64,000 nt of DNA from Pikeienuella piscinae (GCF_011044155.1 NZ_CP049056.1:2911001-2975000); one strand, 5' to 3'. Counted from the stretch's first letter, positions 10,400-21,744 are shown. Made by a program: numbers and translations. Notes: a model not told the origin generated them from the sequence alone.

Positions 10400-11056
10400 A
10401 TGCGATATGGCGTTATGACCCTGATGCGCAAGGCGAGGCTGGCGGCGGTGGTCATTCTCTTCGCGGCTGGCGGCGCGGTCGCGGAGGTCCGGATCGTCGC
10501 GCTCGGCGACAGCCTGACGCATGGCTACGGTCTGCCGGAAGAGGACGGGTTCGTCCCCCGTCTTGAGGCCTGGCTGCACGCCAACGGCGCGCCGGACGCG
10601 GTGGTGGTGAACGCCGGGGTCAGCGGCGACACCACGGCGGGCGGGCTGGCGCGGCTCGCCTGGTCGCTCGGCCCGGAGGGCGAGGCCGACGCGCTGATCG
10701 TCGAGCTGGGTGGGAACGATCTTCTGCGCGCCATCGACCCGGCGGAGAGCCGCGCCAATCTCGACTCCATCCTGACAGAGGCGGCGGCGCGCGGGCTGCC
10801 GGTCCTGCTGACCGGGATGCGCGCGCCGTTGAACTACGGGCCGGACTACAAGGCGGCTTTCGACGCGATATATCCGGAACTCGCCGCCGCGCATGACGCG
10901 ATCTACGATCCGTTCTTTCTGGAGGGGCTGGTCGGCTCGCCGGAGCTTTTCCAGCCGGACGGCATTCATCCGAACGCCGCAGGCGTCGAGAGGCTGGTGG
11001 CGCGGTTCGGCCCGCTGGCGCTGGCGCTGATCGAGCGGACGCGCGGGGCGGAGTGA
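10400..11056 (+). CDS. tesA: arylesterase/lysophospholipase, TesA-like SGNH hydrolase
   Basis: A periplasmic GDSL-family esterase of 218 residues. It has a signal peptide (MRKARLAAVVILFAAGGAVA), block I GDSLTHGYG with the nucleophile Ser, block II NAGVSGDTT with Gly, block III ELGGNDLL with Asn, and block V DGIHPNAAG with the Asp-His pair. Known relatives hydrolyse acyl-CoA, aryl esters and lysophospholipids. ATG at 10400 has AGAGGG eight bases upstream; in-frame ATGs at 10415 and 10424 are alternatives. It is divergent from the YbbA/YbbP exporter genes, the conserved tesA-ybbA-ybbP neighbourhood. Confidence 0.9.
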   Translation: MRYGVMTLMRKARLAAVVILFAAGGAVAEVRIVALGDSLTHGYGLPEEDGFVPRLEAWLHANGAPDAVVVNAGVSGDTTAGGLARLAWSLGPEGEADALIVELGGNDLLRAIDPAESRANLDSILTEAAARGLPVLLTGMRAPLNYGPDYKAAFDAIYPELAAAHDAIYDPFFLEGLVGSPELFQPDGIHPNAAGVERLVARFGPLALALIERTRGAE

Positions 11057-11059
11057 GCG

Positions 11060-11614
11060 ATGCGCCTTTTCGCCGCCATCGCGCCGCCGGACAAGCTGCG
11101 CGACCGGCTCGTCGCGTTGCAGGCAGGGCTTCCCTCCGGTCGGCTGACGGCATGGGAGAATCTTCACCTCTCCCTAGCGTTCTTCGGCGAGTTGGACGGC
11201 GCGCGGGCGGAAGACCTTCACGCGGCGCTCGGTGGCGTCCGCGCGCCGGAATTCGATCTGACGTTCGACGGTGTCGGGGCGTTCGGCGGCGCGCGTCCGC
11301 GGCTTCTCTACGCCGGGGTCGGCGCGTCGCCCGCATTGTTTCATCTGCATGACAGGGTCGCCCAGGCCGCGCGCGATGCGGGCGTGGCTATGCCGGCCGA
11401 ACGCTATGCGCCGCATGTCACGTTGAAGCGGCTGAAACCGGGCGAGATGCCGGCGGGCCGCGTCGCGCGCTGGCTGGCTGGCGGGGCGGGGTTCTTCGCC
11501 GGGCCGGTTCCGGTGCGCGATTTCAGGCTCTATCGCTCTACTCTGGGCCGGGTCGCGCCGGTCTACGATGAGGTCGCGCGCTATGGCCTGGCGGCGCCGG
11601 CCGGGCGCAGGTGA
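11060..11614 (+). CDS. thpR: RNA 2',3'-cyclic phosphodiesterase / 2'-5' RNA ligase
   Basis: A 184-residue member of the 2H phosphoesterase superfamily. The two catalytic H-x-T/S-x motifs are HLSL (about residue 36, followed by AFFG) and HVTL (about residue 115, followed by KRLK), spaced as in ThpR/LigT. The N-terminus MRLFAAIAPPD is typical. The gene starts 3 bases after the tesA stop and is probably co-transcribed with it. The physiological RNA substrate in bacteria is unclear. Confidence 0.9.
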   Translation: MRLFAAIAPPDKLRDRLVALQAGLPSGRLTAWENLHLSLAFFGELDGARAEDLHAALGGVRAPEFDLTFDGVGAFGGARPRLLYAGVGASPALFHLHDRVAQAARDAGVAMPAERYAPHVTLKRLKPGEMPAGRVARWLAGGAGFFAGPVPVRDFRLYRSTLGRVAPVYDEVARYGLAAPAGRR

Positions 11615-11713
11615 GACCGGCCGGCGCGCGCCCTGAAGAGAGCGAAGCGCGCATGAAGGTCCTCCGTGCGACGGGCCTCCCTCGCGGCGCGCCATATGGA
11701 TCGCTTGCGCGAA

Positions 11714-11741
11714 GGCCGCGTCGCCGTCCCGCGACGCGGCC
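11714..11741. terminator. hairpin between thpR and the DUF1127 gene
   Basis: An 11-bp perfect inverted repeat (GGCCGCGTCGC / GCGACGCGGCC) with a 6-base loop lies between two convergent genes. There is no strong T-tract on either strand, so it is only a probable transcription end for one or both genes. Confidence 0.45.
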
Positions 11742-11764
11742 GGGACAATCCCCGGAGTTTCGGC

Positions 11765-11986
11765 TCAGGCGCGTTTGCGAACCGCCCAGAACGGGCGCTT
11801 CGCTTCGCTGTCTGCGGCCTTGGGCGCGACGCCGATATCGTCGAGCCGATGATAGGCGAGCCCGGCGAGTTCGCGGCGCTCGCGCGCGACCGAAAGCCAG
11901 AGAATTATCTTCCGCAGCGCCGCGCGGACCCCGAGAGCCACCTGGAAGCGCTGTGGCTCGGTGGAGACGCCAGTCAGGAAAGCCAT
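11765..11986 (-). CDS. DUF1127 small protein
   Basis: A 73-residue protein whose C-terminal half has the DUF1127 pattern: RERRELAGLAYHRLDDIGV followed by basic residues. DUF1127 proteins in alphaproteobacteria are small Arg-rich proteins, some of which bind RNA or affect phosphate, carbon and stress responses. The start is taken at the sixth codon (ATGGCTTTCC at 11986) because GGAGG lies five bases before it; a start at 12001 would place the ribosome site inside the gene. It is divergent from a LysR gene across an AT-rich gap, which often means control by that regulator. Confidence 0.8.
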   Translation of the reverse strand: MAFLTGVSTEPQRFQVALGVRAALRKIILWLSVARERRELAGLAYHRLDDIGVAPKAADSEAKRPFWAVRKRA

Positions 11987-12042
11987 CATGTCCTCCATCA
12001 TTATATCGGATGATAATCACCCGAAACATCATCAGACTTGAT

Positions 12043-12064
12043 TGATATGGAGGATCGGATATCA
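12043..12064. promoter_or_regulatory. inverted repeat in the DUF1127/LysR divergent gap
   Basis: TGATAT (12043-12048) and ATATCA (12059-12064) form a perfect 6-bp inverted repeat with a 10-base spacer, inside an AT-rich stretch unlike the surrounding GC-rich DNA. Size and location fit a LysR-type operator, but no experimental link is implied. Confidence 0.4.
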
Positions 12065-12109
12065 TTAATAAAATGAATTGATCTGATCGTTCGAATCACA
12101 GGATCTGAT

Positions 12110-12991
12110 ATGGCGCGCAATCTCGACCTCACCGCTCTCAGAAGCTTCATGACCGTCGCAGACACGGGAAAGGTGACCGCGGCGGCGGCGCGGCTGAACC
12201 TCACGCAATCTGCGGTCTCGATGCAGCTCAAGCGGCTGGAGGATGCGCTGGGCCAGTCGCTTCTGGATCGCGCCGGGCGGGGCGTCGCGCTGACCTCGGA
12301 GGGGGAGCTTCTGCTTGGCTACGCGCGCCGCATGATCACGCTCAACGACGAGATCTGGGGCCGGATGACCCATGCCGATTTCGAGGGCGAGCTCGTGCTC
12401 GGCGTGCCGTGCGACATCGTCTATCCGCAGATCCCGCAGGTGATGCGCCGATTCGCGCGGGATTTCCCGCGGGTGAAGGTCTCACTCACCTCCTCCTTCA
12501 CGACGCGGCTGAAGGCGGAGTTCGCGCGTGGCGAGATCGACCTGACGCTGACCACGGAATCGGATATCGAGCCGGGCGGCGAGATGCTCGACGAGAGCTG
12601 GCTGGTCTGGGTCGGCGCGCATGGCGGGACGACCTGGAAGAGCAACCCGGTGAAGCTCGCTTATGAGCGCAGCTGCATCTTCCGCCCGCTCGTGCAGCGT
12701 GCGCTTGAGGCGGCGGGGCTGGAATGGGAAATGGCGGTAGAGAGCGATCAGACCCGCCCGGTGGAGGCGGCGGTTTCCGCCGATCTGGCGATTCACACCC
12801 AGATATCCAGCTCGATCCCGCCCTATTTCGAAGTGATCCAGCATGGCGGCGCGCTACCCGAATTGCCGGCCGTCCGCATCGGCATGTATCTCGCGGACGG
12901 GCCGAAACGGCCGATCATAGAGCGTCTGGCGGAGGTCATCCGCGAGACCTACGGCGTCGGGGACGCGTCGAAGAGGATGGCCGCGGAATAG
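12110..12991 (+). CDS. LysR-family transcriptional regulator
   Basis: A 293-residue regulator with an N-terminal winged helix-turn-helix (residues 5-64, [20 protein letters not shown] then [20 protein letters not shown]) and a C-terminal LysR substrate-binding domain starting near residue 90. It is divergent from the DUF1127 gene, which is its most likely target along with itself. The ligand cannot be read from the sequence. The start [11 protein letters not shown] follows a GGATCTGAT leader without a strong ribosome site. Confidence 0.9.
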   Translation: MARNLDLTALRSFMTVADTGKVTAAAARLNLTQSAVSMQLKRLEDALGQSLLDRAGRGVALTSEGELLLGYARRMITLNDEIWGRMTHADFEGELVLGVPCDIVYPQIPQVMRRFARDFPRVKVSLTSSFTTRLKAEFARGEIDLTLTTESDIEPGGEMLDESWLVWVGAHGGTTWKSNPVKLAYERSCIFRPLVQRALEAAGLEWEMAVESDQTRPVEAAVSADLAIHTQISSSIPPYFEVIQHGGALPELPAVRIGMYLADGPKRPIIERLAEVIRETYGVGDASKRMAAE

Positions 12992-13205
12992 ACGCAGGCG
13001 GAAGTTTCCGGCCGAAGGGCGGCGCGCGGCGCGCATCGGAAACCGGCGCATGAAATGCGAAACGCGCGTCCGCGCAAAGCGGGCGGCGCCGCCGTCTTTT
13101 GACCCGTCAGGGTCGAATTCCGACTTCTCAATCGGTCTCCGGCGGGTTACGCCGCAGAGCGCCCTGCGCGCGACGCAACGTAAACCGGGGGGAAGGAAGA
13201 CCAAT

Positions 13206-14882
13206 ATGGCCATGAAGACCGACATCGAGATTGCCCGCGCGGCGAACAAACTGCCGATTCAGGAAATCGGCGCGAAGCTCAACATTCCCTCGGAACATCT
13301 CCTGCCGTTCGGCCATGACAAGGCCAAGGTCTCATCCGATTTCATCAAGGCGCAAGCCGATAAGCCCAATGGCCATCTGGTGCTGGTCACGGCCATCAAC
13401 CCGACCCCGGCGGGCGAGGGCAAGACGACGACGACGGTCGGGCTGGGCGACGCGTTGAATCTGATCGGGAAGAAGGCCGCGGTCTGCATCCGTGAGGCTT
13501 CACTGGGTCCCTGCTTCGGCATGAAGGGCGGCGCCGCGGGCGGCGGCAACGCGCAGATCGTGCCGATGGAGGAGATGAATCTCCATTTCACCGGCGATTT
13601 CCACGCGATCACCTCGGCGCACAATCTGTTGAGCGCGATGATCGATAATCACATCTACTGGGGGAACAAGCTGGAGATCGACACCCGCCGCGTCACCTGG
13701 CGCCGGGTGATGGACATGAACGACCGGGCGCTGAGGCAGATCACCGCGAGCCTTGGCGGCGTCGCCAACGGATTCCCTCGCGAGGCCGGGTTCGACATCA
13801 CGGTGGCGTCGGAGGTGATGGCGATCCTCTGTCTCGCCACCGACCTGAAGGACCTTGAGCGGCGGCTCGGCGCGATCATCGTCGCCTACCGGCGCGACAG
13901 GAGCCCGATCTACGCCCGCGATCTGAAGGCGGACGGCGCGATGACCGTGCTCTTGGCGCAGGCGATGCAGCCCAATCTGGTGCAGACGCTGGAGAACAAC
14001 CCCGCCTTCGTCCACGGCGGCCCCTTCGCCAACATCGCGCATGGCTGCAACTCGGTGATCGCCACCCAGACCGCGCTCAAGCTCGCCGATTACGTGGTCA
14101 CGGAAGCCGGATTCGGCGCCGATCTCGGGGCGGAGAAATTCCTCGACATCAAATGCCGCAAGGCCGGGCTGGCACCGGAGGCGGTGGTGATCGTCGCGAC
14201 CGTGCGCGCGATGAAGATGAATGGCGGCGTGGCCAAGAGCGATCTCGGGCCGGAGAATGTCGAGGCGGTGAAGAAGGGATGCCCCAATCTCGGCCGGCAC
14301 ATCCAGAACATCAAGAAATTCGGCGTGCCGGCGGTGGTGGCGATCAACCATTTCGTGTCCGACACCGACGCCGAGATCGCTGCGGTGCAGGATTACGTGA
14401 AGACGATGGGCGCGGAGGCGATCGTCTGCCGGCACTGGGCCGATGGCGGCGCCGGCGCGGAGGCGCTGGCGAAGAAGGTGGTGGAGATCGTCGAAAGCGG
14501 CGCCGCGCAATACGCGCCCCTCTATCCCGACGAGATGCCGCTCTTCACCAAGATCGAGACGATCGCGAAGGAAATCTATCACGCCGACGAGGTTCTGGCC
14601 GACAAGAAGATCCGCAATCAGCTTCAGGAATGGGAGAAGGCGGGCTACGGCCATCTGCCGATCTGCATGGCGAAGACGCAGTACTCCTTCACCACCGATC
14701 CGAACCGGCGCGGCGCGCCGACCGGCCATTCGGTGCCGGTGCGCGAGGTTCGCCTCGCCGCCGGGGCGGGGTTCGTCGTCGTCATCTGCGGCGAGATCAT
14801 GACCATGCCCGGCCTCCCGAGCGTCCCCGCCGCGGAGACGATCCGCTTCAACGACGCGGGCGAGATCGAGGGGCTGTCCTGA
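13206..14882 (+). CDS. fhs: formate-tetrahydrofolate ligase
   Basis: Makes 10-formyl-THF from formate, THF and ATP in the cytoplasm. The 558-residue length and motifs fit: P-loop [18 protein letters not shown] near residue 65, [19 protein letters not shown], and [16 protein letters not shown]. The start [15 protein letters not shown] at 13206 has GGAAGGAAG just upstream; a longer in-frame extension to 13050 lacks homology-like sequence. It leads a probable cluster with a secreted protein, an OsmC protein and folD, so the one-carbon steps around THF are encoded together. Confidence 0.96.
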   Translation: MAMKTDIEIARAANKLPIQEIGAKLNIPSEHLLPFGHDKAKVSSDFIKAQADKPNGHLVLVTAINPTPAGEGKTTTTVGLGDALNLIGKKAAVCIREASLGPCFGMKGGAAGGGNAQIVPMEEMNLHFTGDFHAITSAHNLLSAMIDNHIYWGNKLEIDTRRVTWRRVMDMNDRALRQITASLGGVANGFPREAGFDITVASEVMAILCLATDLKDLERRLGAIIVAYRRDRSPIYARDLKADGAMTVLLAQAMQPNLVQTLENNPAFVHGGPFANIAHGCNSVIATQTALKLADYVVTEAGFGADLGAEKFLDIKCRKAGLAPEAVVIVATVRAMKMNGGVAKSDLGPENVEAVKKGCPNLGRHIQNIKKFGVPAVVAINHFVSDTDAEIAAVQDYVKTMGAEAIVCRHWADGGAGAEALAKKVVEIVESGAAQYAPLYPDEMPLFTKIETIAKEIYHADEVLADKKIRNQLQEWEKAGYGHLPICMAKTQYSFTTDPNRRGAPTGHSVPVREVRLAAGAGFVVVICGEIMTMPGLPSVPAAETIRFNDAGEIEGLS

Positions 14883-14945
14883 GCGCGCTTGAGGGCGCGG
14901 CCCCGCGCCGTTAGCGTGACCGCGCATCAGAAGAGGGAGAAACCC

Positions 14946-15443
14946 ATGCGCCGCCCCGCCGTCATCGCCGCACTCTTTATCGCCTGCCTCTCGTTCGGCC
15001 CCGCCGACGAGGCGTGGGCGCAGGAGGATAAATACGCGGACTACTACTATCCTCCGGTGACCTCGGAGGAGACCTTCAGCCGTGTCATGACCGGAGGCGA
15101 GCCCGCCGATCAGGAAGTGCGGGTGAATTTCGTCACCGCGATCACCAAGGCGCAACTGGCGGCGCCTGAAAGCCCGCGCTTCGTCATCTTCGAGAAAGGC
15201 TCCGAATCGCGGAACCTGATCATTGTCGCGCTTGACGACGAGGTGTTCCGCACCGTCTTTCGCGCCCGCGCGCTCCTGGCGCAGATGACCTCGAACATGC
15301 GCGGGACCGAGTTCTTTCGGAAGCAGAACCTGCATCTGGAGGGGACGCTCTACGATATGCTTCAGGTGATGGGCTTCACATCGCTCGTCGTCTCGGACGG
15401 TGCGACCTGGGCGCATCGGGTGAATTTCGCGCCGGAGGAATGA
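14946..15443 (+). CDS. secreted protein of unknown function between fhs and folD
   Basis: A 165-residue protein with a signal peptide (MRRPAVIAALFIACLSFGPADEAWA, cleavage before QED). The mature part opens with an acidic, tyrosine-rich stretch (KYADYYYPPVTSEE) and has no motif I can name. I recall similar proteins in this position in other Rhodobacteraceae, sometimes misannotated as molybdopterin-guanine dinucleotide enzymes, but nothing here supports that. ATG at 14946 is preceded by AGAGGGAG. The one-base gap to the OsmC gene suggests co-transcription. Confidence 0.75.
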   Translation: MRRPAVIAALFIACLSFGPADEAWAQEDKYADYYYPPVTSEETFSRVMTGGEPADQEVRVNFVTAITKAQLAAPESPRFVIFEKGSESRNLIIVALDDEVFRTVFRARALLAQMTSNMRGTEFFRKQNLHLEGTLYDMLQVMGFTSLVVSDGATWAHRVNFAPEE

Positions 15444-15444
15444 C

Positions 15445-15894
15445 ATGAGACACGAGGCGCGGGTCAAATGGGTTCTCGAGGGCGACATGCCCTCCGGCCG
15501 TTATTCTCGAGCGCATGAGTTGCATTTCGATGGCGGCGCCGTGGTCGCCGGTTCGCCCTCTCCGGGGATCGTGCCGGCGCCCTGGTCGGACCCGGCCGGC
15601 GTCGACCCGGAGGAAGCGTTCGTGGGCGCGCTCGCGGCCTGCCACATGCTCTGGTTTCTCGACCTCGCGCGGCGCGAGGGGTATGCGGCGACCGCCTACG
15701 AGGACGCGGCCTCGGGCGTGATGGAGAAGAACGCCGCCGGCGCGCTCTGGGTCAGCCGCGTCACGCTCCGCCCGCGCGTGGTCTGGTCCAGCGGGCCGGA
15801 CGCCGCGGCGGAGGCCGCGCTGCACGAGGCCGCACATCACGCCTGTTTCATCGCCAATTCGGTGAAGACGGAGATCAGCATAGAGACCGCCTGA
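15445..15894 (+). CDS. OsmC-family protein (peroxide/redox defence type)
   Basis: A 149-residue OsmC/Ohr-fold protein. The central segment [13 protein letters not shown] carries the first active-site Cys on the conserved helix, and [14 protein letters not shown] near the C-terminus carries the second Cys, matching the two-Cys thiol peroxidase arrangement. The N-terminal [22 protein letters not shown] strand pattern is typical of the YhfA/OsmC subgroup. It starts one base after the preceding gene and ends 11 bases before folD. Confidence 0.85.
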   Translation: MRHEARVKWVLEGDMPSGRYSRAHELHFDGGAVVAGSPSPGIVPAPWSDPAGVDPEEAFVGALAACHMLWFLDLARREGYAATAYEDAASGVMEKNAAGALWVSRVTLRPRVVWSSGPDAAAEAALHEAAHHACFIANSVKTEISIETA

Positions 15895-15905
15895 AGGAGT
15901 CCCCC

Positions 15906-16808
15906 ATGACTGCGACGAGAATTGACGGCAAGGCCTTCGCCCTGACCGTGAGGGAGAAGGTCGCGGCCCATGTCGCGAAGCTGAAGGCCGAGGACGGCCT
16001 CATCCCCGGCCTCGCGGTGGTGCTGGTCGGCGAGGATCCGGCCTCCGAGGTCTATGTCCGCAACAAGGGAAAGCAGACCGCCGAGGTCGGCATGAACTCC
16101 TTCGAGCACAAGCTGCCGGCGGAGACGGAGGAGGCGGCCCTGCTCGACCTGATCGCGAAACTGAACGCGGACCCGGCGGTGCATGGGATATTGGTGCAGT
16201 TGCCGCTGCCGAAGCACATGAACGCGGACGCCGTGATCAACGCCATCGCGCCGGAGAAGGACGCCGACGGGTTCCATATCTCCAGCGTCGGCCTGCTGGC
16301 GACCGGGCAGAAGGCGATGGTTCCCTGCACGCCCTTGGGCTGCCTGATGATGCTGAGAGAGCATCATGGCGATCTTTCCGGGCTGAACGCGGTGGTTCTC
16401 GGCCGCTCGAACATCGTCGGGAAACCGATGGCGCAGCTTCTCCTGCGCGACAACTGCACGGTGACGATCGCCCATAGCCGGACGCGGGATCTGCCGGCGG
16501 TCTGCGCCGGGGCGGATATTCTCGTCGCCGCCGTCGGGCGGCCGGAAATGGTCAAGGCGGACTGGGTGAAGCCCGGCGCGACGGTGATCGATGTCGGAAT
16601 CAACCGGATTCCCGCGCCCGAAAAGGGCGAGGGCAAGATGCGCCTCGTCGGCGATGTCGATTATGCGGCGGTTGTCGAAGTCGCCGGCGCGATCACCCCG
16701 GTGCCGGGCGGGGTCGGGCCGATGACCATCGCCTGTCTTCTCGCCAACACGCTGACGGCGGCGTGCCGCGCCGCGGGCCTGCCGGAGCCGGAGGGGCTGA
16801 CGGCCTGA
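15906..16808 (+). CDS. folD: bifunctional methylene-THF dehydrogenase / methenyl-THF cyclohydrolase
   Basis: Interconverts 5,10-methylene-, methenyl- and 10-formyl-THF. The 300-residue protein has [14 protein letters not shown] with the catalytic Lys, the QLPLPKHMN motif, DGFHISSVG, the NADP-binding [15 protein letters not shown] and the C-terminal [21 protein letters not shown] precedes the ATG. As last gene of the fhs cluster it completes the formate to methylene-THF route. It converges on the lytic transglycosylase gene with 2 bases between the stops. Confidence 0.97.
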   Translation: MTATRIDGKAFALTVREKVAAHVAKLKAEDGLIPGLAVVLVGEDPASEVYVRNKGKQTAEVGMNSFEHKLPAETEEAALLDLIAKLNADPAVHGILVQLPLPKHMNADAVINAIAPEKDADGFHISSVGLLATGQKAMVPCTPLGCLMMLREHHGDLSGLNAVVLGRSNIVGKPMAQLLLRDNCTVTIAHSRTRDLPAVCAGADILVAAVGRPEMVKADWVKPGATVIDVGINRIPAPEKGEGKMRLVGDVDYAAVVEVAGAITPVPGGVGPMTIACLLANTLTAACRAAGLPEPEGLTA

Positions 16809-16810
16809 CT

Positions 16811-18073
16811 TCAGCCCCCCGCCGACCGGAGCGCGGCCAGAAGCGCGGTGGAGGCGTAGCCGTCCGGGGTGAGGTTGCGGCTGCGCTGAAAATCCCTAAT
16901 CGCGGTGCGGCTCATCGGGCCGATAATGCCGTCGACGCCTTGCGTATCGAACCCGAGGCTGGTGAGGCGGCGCTGCATCTCCTCCGTCTCCGACCGGCTC
17001 AAGGGCTTGTCGTCGCGCGGCCAGGCGGCGCGGAAAGGGCCGCCCCCGGCGATCCGGTCGGAAAGATGGCCGACCGCGAGCGCGTAGGAGGTGGCGTTGT
17101 TGTAGCGCCGGATCACGTCGAAATTGGAAAAGAGCGCGAAGGCCGGGCCGTTGGCGCCGGCGGGCAGAAGGATCGCCGCTTCGCCATGATCGGGGATGGC
17201 GCCGCCGCCCGCCAGCGTCACGCCCATCGCCCGCCAGTCCGCGACCGGCCGGCGGAGCGACTGGTCCGCGAGGGTGTAGTCGAACCCCGAGGGCAGGCTG
17301 ATCTCGACGCCCCAGGGAGCATCAAGTTTCCAGCCGAACCGTGAAAGGTAGTTCGCCGTCGAGGCGAGCGCGTCGCTCGGGTCGGCGGCCCAGAGATCGC
17401 GTCGCCCGTCGCCGGTGAAATCCACCGCGTAGGCCTGGAACGAGGTCGGAATGAACTGGGTGTGCCCCATCGCGCCGGCCCAGGAGCCGACCATGCGCTC
17501 CGGCGAGATGTCGCCCGAATCGATGATCTTCAGCGCCTCGATCAGCTGTTCTTCGGCGAAGTCGCGCCGTCTTCCCTCATAGGCCAGGGTCGCGAGGCTT
17601 TCGATCACCGGGATCGAGCCGTAATTGTCGCCATAGGCGCTCTCCAGCCCCCAGATCGCGAGAACGACCTCCTTGTCGACGCCATATTGGCTTTCGATGG
17701 CGCGGAGCGCGTTCGCTTCCGACGCCAGCTTCGCCTGACCGTTGGCGATGCGGGTCGGTGAGACGGCGCTGTCGAGATATTCCCAGATCGGTCGGGTGAA
17801 TTCGGGCTGGTAGCGGTCAAGCTCCACGACCTTATCATTGGGCGTAACGCCCCTGAACGCGCGGTCGAAGGTCGCCGCGGATACGCCCTGCGCGAGCGCG
17901 CGAACGCGAAACCCGTCGCGCCATGCGGTGAAGCTGATGTTCGGCGCCGCGTTGTCGGCGCGCCCGGGCGCCTGGATCGGCGCGGGCGCGCTCGACGGCG
18001 CCTCCGCCCCCCCTGGGGCGGCGCAACCGGTGAGAGCGAAGGCCAGTCCGGCGATGATAGTGACTCTCGACAT
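16811..18073 (-). CDS. lytic murein transglycosylase lipoprotein (MltB/SltB family) with peptidoglycan-binding domain
   Basis: Cleaves peptidoglycan glycan strands from the periplasmic face of the outer membrane. The 420-residue precursor has a lipoprotein signal with lipobox LTGC near residue 18, the SltB catalytic domain with the active-site Glu in AIWGLESAYGDN near residue 130, GAMGHTQFIPTSF, and a C-terminal peptidoglycan-binding domain (QRRLTSLGFDTQGVDGIIGP). The start MSRVTIIAGLA follows ACGGAGCG. Its neighbour upstream on the same strand encodes an NlpC/P60 peptidase, so both may remodel the wall. Confidence 0.92.
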   Translation of the reverse strand: MSRVTIIAGLAFALTGCAAPGGAEAPSSAPAPIQAPGRADNAAPNISFTAWRDGFRVRALAQGVSAATFDRAFRGVTPNDKVVELDRYQPEFTRPIWEYLDSAVSPTRIANGQAKLASEANALRAIESQYGVDKEVVLAIWGLESAYGDNYGSIPVIESLATLAYEGRRRDFAEEQLIEALKIIDSGDISPERMVGSWAGAMGHTQFIPTSFQAYAVDFTGDGRRDLWAADPSDALASTANYLSRFGWKLDAPWGVEISLPSGFDYTLADQSLRRPVADWRAMGVTLAGGGAIPDHGEAAILLPAGANGPAFALFSNFDVIRRYNNATSYALAVGHLSDRIAGGGPFRAAWPRDDKPLSRSETEEMQRRLTSLGFDTQGVDGIIGPMSRTAIRDFQRSRNLTPDGYASTALLAALRSAGG

Positions 18074-18135
18074 GTCCGCGCTCCGTTGCTCGTGCGTTAC
18101 TTCTGGGCGGACGTGGTCCGCCGCGCTCCCGTCGC

Positions 18136-18994
18136 TCAGATCGTCAGCCGCCTGACGCCGACGATTTCCCCGAACTCGGCCTTGGCGATGCGCGCGCGGG
18201 CGGTCTCGAACGCCTCCGACACCACCGCCATGTGATGCGCGTTCGCGTGCAGCAGCATCGACGGCGAGGTCATGATCCCGACATGGCGCCGCCAGAACAC
18301 CAGATCGCCGCGTTTCAGCGTTTTCGCGGACACCTCGCGCCCGAGCGCGGCCATTTGCATGTCGCTGTCGCGCGGGCAATCGACGCCAGCGGCGTGAAGC
18401 GCGGTCTGGACCAGCCCCGAACAGTCGAACCCGGCGGCGGAGCGCCCGCCCCAAAGATAGGGCGCGCCGAGGAAGCGTTCGGCCGTGGCGACCCAGAGCG
18501 CGTCGTGCGCATCGAGCGGCTTCAGCGCCGCGAGGGCCGCGTAGCCGCCGGGATCGAGCGCGGCGAAACCGCCCGTCTCCTCGCGCGGGCGCACCGTCAT
18601 CCTGGCGCCGAACGGAACCGCGCCGATCGGGCGGGATTTCATGTCCGGCTCGGGATAGATCAGCGCCTGCAATGTGGCGACGCGGTGCGTCGGCTCCGTT
18701 TCCGGCCGGTTCATCAGGTCGGCTTCGGGAACATATCCGACATAGCCGTCGAGCGCCGACTGGCCCCAGGCCCAGCCGCGTTCGACCTCATAGGCGGTGA
18801 AGTCCTCGCCGAAAAGCAACTGGCTCACCTGTTCGGAATCGGCGTCGGGTGCGGCGCTCAGCGGCGCGACAGCGACCGAGACGCGCATCGGCTGGTCGGA
18901 GGCGTAGGCCCCCGCCTCCACCACCCCGCGCAGGTGCAGAGGGGCCAGATCGGGCCGGACCGGTGTGATCCGCGGGTCGCCTTCGAAAGGGTCG

Positions 18995-19002
<8 letters not shown>
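18136..19002 (-). CDS. NlpC/P60 family peptidoglycan endopeptidase
   Basis: A 288-residue protein with SH3-like regions in the first 140 residues and a C-terminal NlpC/P60 cysteine peptidase domain: GAPYLWGGRSAAGFDCSGLV with the catalytic Cys near residue 190, and RHVGIMTSPSMLLHANAHH with the His. No signal peptide is visible, unusual for a wall enzyme; this subgroup is often encoded next to leucyl aminopeptidase, suggesting cytoplasmic muropeptide recycling (gamma-D-glutamyl-diaminopimelate cleavage). The start at 19002 overlaps the end of the aminopeptidase gene by 8 bases. Confidence 0.88.
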
Positions 19003-20383
<1,381 letters not shown>

Positions 20384-20410
20384 ATCGTTCGCTCCCGCGG
20401 CCGCGCCGCT

Positions 20411-20821
20411 TCAGTAAAATCCAAGGCTGAAACTTCCGAGCCCGATTCCGAGGCCCGCGCCGACATTGACGCCGCCGCTGCCGACGCCGACGCCGAGTTG
20501 CGGATAGATGCGCGGATAAGATCTGACCACCTGGCGATCGTCCTTATAGGTTTCGTAGGTGTCATGGGCGACGGTGGCTCCCTGCGCCTGATTCCAGCCT
20601 TCGATCCAATCCGCCTCCGCTCCGGCGTCGAGCGGGGCGCCGCCGCGGGCGCAGGCCTCGCGATAGGCGGCGATCCGCGAGATATCCGCGCCGTCCAGCC
20701 CGTCCTCATAACCGACGGCGCGCCAGTTCGCAGCGCATTGCGCGGGCGAAAGCGACGCCGTCGTCGTCGCGCAGGCGCCGAGCAGAAGGGCGGCGAGGAT
20801 CGGAGGGACCGAGCGTATCAT
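20411..20821 (-). CDS. DUF2799 lipoprotein
   Basis: A 136-residue lipoprotein: lipobox LLGAC near residue 17, then the DUF2799 pattern NWRAVGYEDGLDGAD...I..Y..AC and WIEGWNQ. The C-terminal third is glycine-rich (GVGVGSGGVNVGAGLGIGLG), a low-complexity tail usual in relatives. Function unknown; predicted outer-membrane anchored. Its stop is 27 bases from the aminopeptidase start on the same strand. Confidence 0.8.
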   Translation of the reverse strand: MIRSVPPILAALLLGACATTTASLSPAQCAANWRAVGYEDGLDGADISRIAAYREACARGGAPLDAGAEADWIEGWNQAQGATVAHDTYETYKDDRQVVRSYPRIYPQLGVGVGSGGVNVGAGLGIGLGSFSLGFY

Positions 20822-20869
20822 CCCGTCGATCTAGCACCGCCGCGCGGCGAAATCGAGGCGCGCCGGAGG

Positions 20870-21607
20870 TCAACGCCCGCCAGCGACATCAATGATCGCG
20901 CCGGTGACGTAGCTCGCCTCGTCCGAGAGCAGCCAGAGGATCGCGGCGGCCGTCTCCTCGGCCGTGCCGGCGCGGCCAAGCGGCTGGTCCGGGCCCAGAA
21001 TCTCCGCCCGGTCCGGCATCCCCGCGTCGCCGTGAATATCGGTCTCGATGATGCCAGGACGGACGGCGTTGACCCGGACGGAGGGCGCAAGCTCGACCGC
21101 GAGGCCCCTGGTGAGCGTGTCCATCGCGCCTTTCGTGGCGGCGTAATCGACGAAATTATTCGCTCCGCCAAGCCGCGCGGCGGCCGATGAGACGATGGCG
21201 ATGGCGCCGCCCGGTCCGCCGCCCGCGGCGGGCATCCGGCGCGCGGCCTCGCGCGCGGTCAGAAGCGCGCCGGTGGTGTTGATATCGACGATCCGGCGGA
21301 TGCGGTCCGCATCCATGCCGGCGAGCGGCCCGGCCGGCCCGATCACCCCGGCGTTGACCACGCATTTGTCCACCGGACCGAGGGCGGCGCCGAGATCGAA
21401 GAGCGCCGCGAGATGCGCTTCGTCGCGCGCGTCGCCCTGCAGCACCTCGCAGGCGACGCCGAGGGCGCGCGCCTCCGCCGCGGTCGCCTCAGCCGCCGCT
21501 TCGTTCGCGACATAGGAGAACGCGGCTGACCAGCCGCGCCGCGCGGCGCCGAGGACGATGGCGCGGCCGATGCCGCGCGAACCGCCGGTGATGACGAGAA
21601 CTGACAT
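20870..21607 (-). CDS. short-chain dehydrogenase/reductase (glucose/ribitol dehydrogenase-like)
   Basis: A 245-residue Rossmann-fold oxidoreductase with the cofactor motif TGGSRGIGRA at the N-terminus, NAGVIG near residue 87, catalytic Ser in VSSAAARLGG and the YAATKGA Tyr-Lys pair near 153, and ending in TGAIIDVAGGR. The basic residue pattern near the motif suggests NADP. The substrate is unknown. It is divergent from a quinone oxidoreductase gene across 137 bases. Confidence 0.9.
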   Translation of the reverse strand: MSVLVITGGSRGIGRAIVLGAARRGWSAAFSYVANEAAAEATAAEARALGVACEVLQGDARDEAHLAALFDLGAALGPVDKCVVNAGVIGPAGPLAGMDADRIRRIVDINTTGALLTAREAARRMPAAGGGPGGAIAIVSSAAARLGGANNFVDYAATKGAMDTLTRGLAVELAPSVRVNAVRPGIIETDIHGDAGMPDRAEILGPDQPLGRAGTAEETAAAILWLLSDEASYVTGAIIDVAGGR

Positions 21608-21744
21608 GGGGTCTCCTTAGATTGACGAATGAGAGTGATCGCGCCGCCGCGGCGCGGTCAAGAGCGCGAGAGGCGCGCGCGCCGGTTGCCAAAGCCGTCC
21701 CGCTCGGGTGATGTGCGCGCGAACCGATTTGAGAGGACTCCCCC

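Noticed and set aside
13000..13205. Riboswitch in the fhs leader
   Set aside because: A small GTCG/CGAC hairpin is present but no folate, ZTP or glycine aptamer core could be recognised.
13500..15488. Open frame of 662 codons on the minus strand
   Set aside because: It lies antisense to fhs and the following gene; the composition is typical of a mirror frame in GC-rich DNA.
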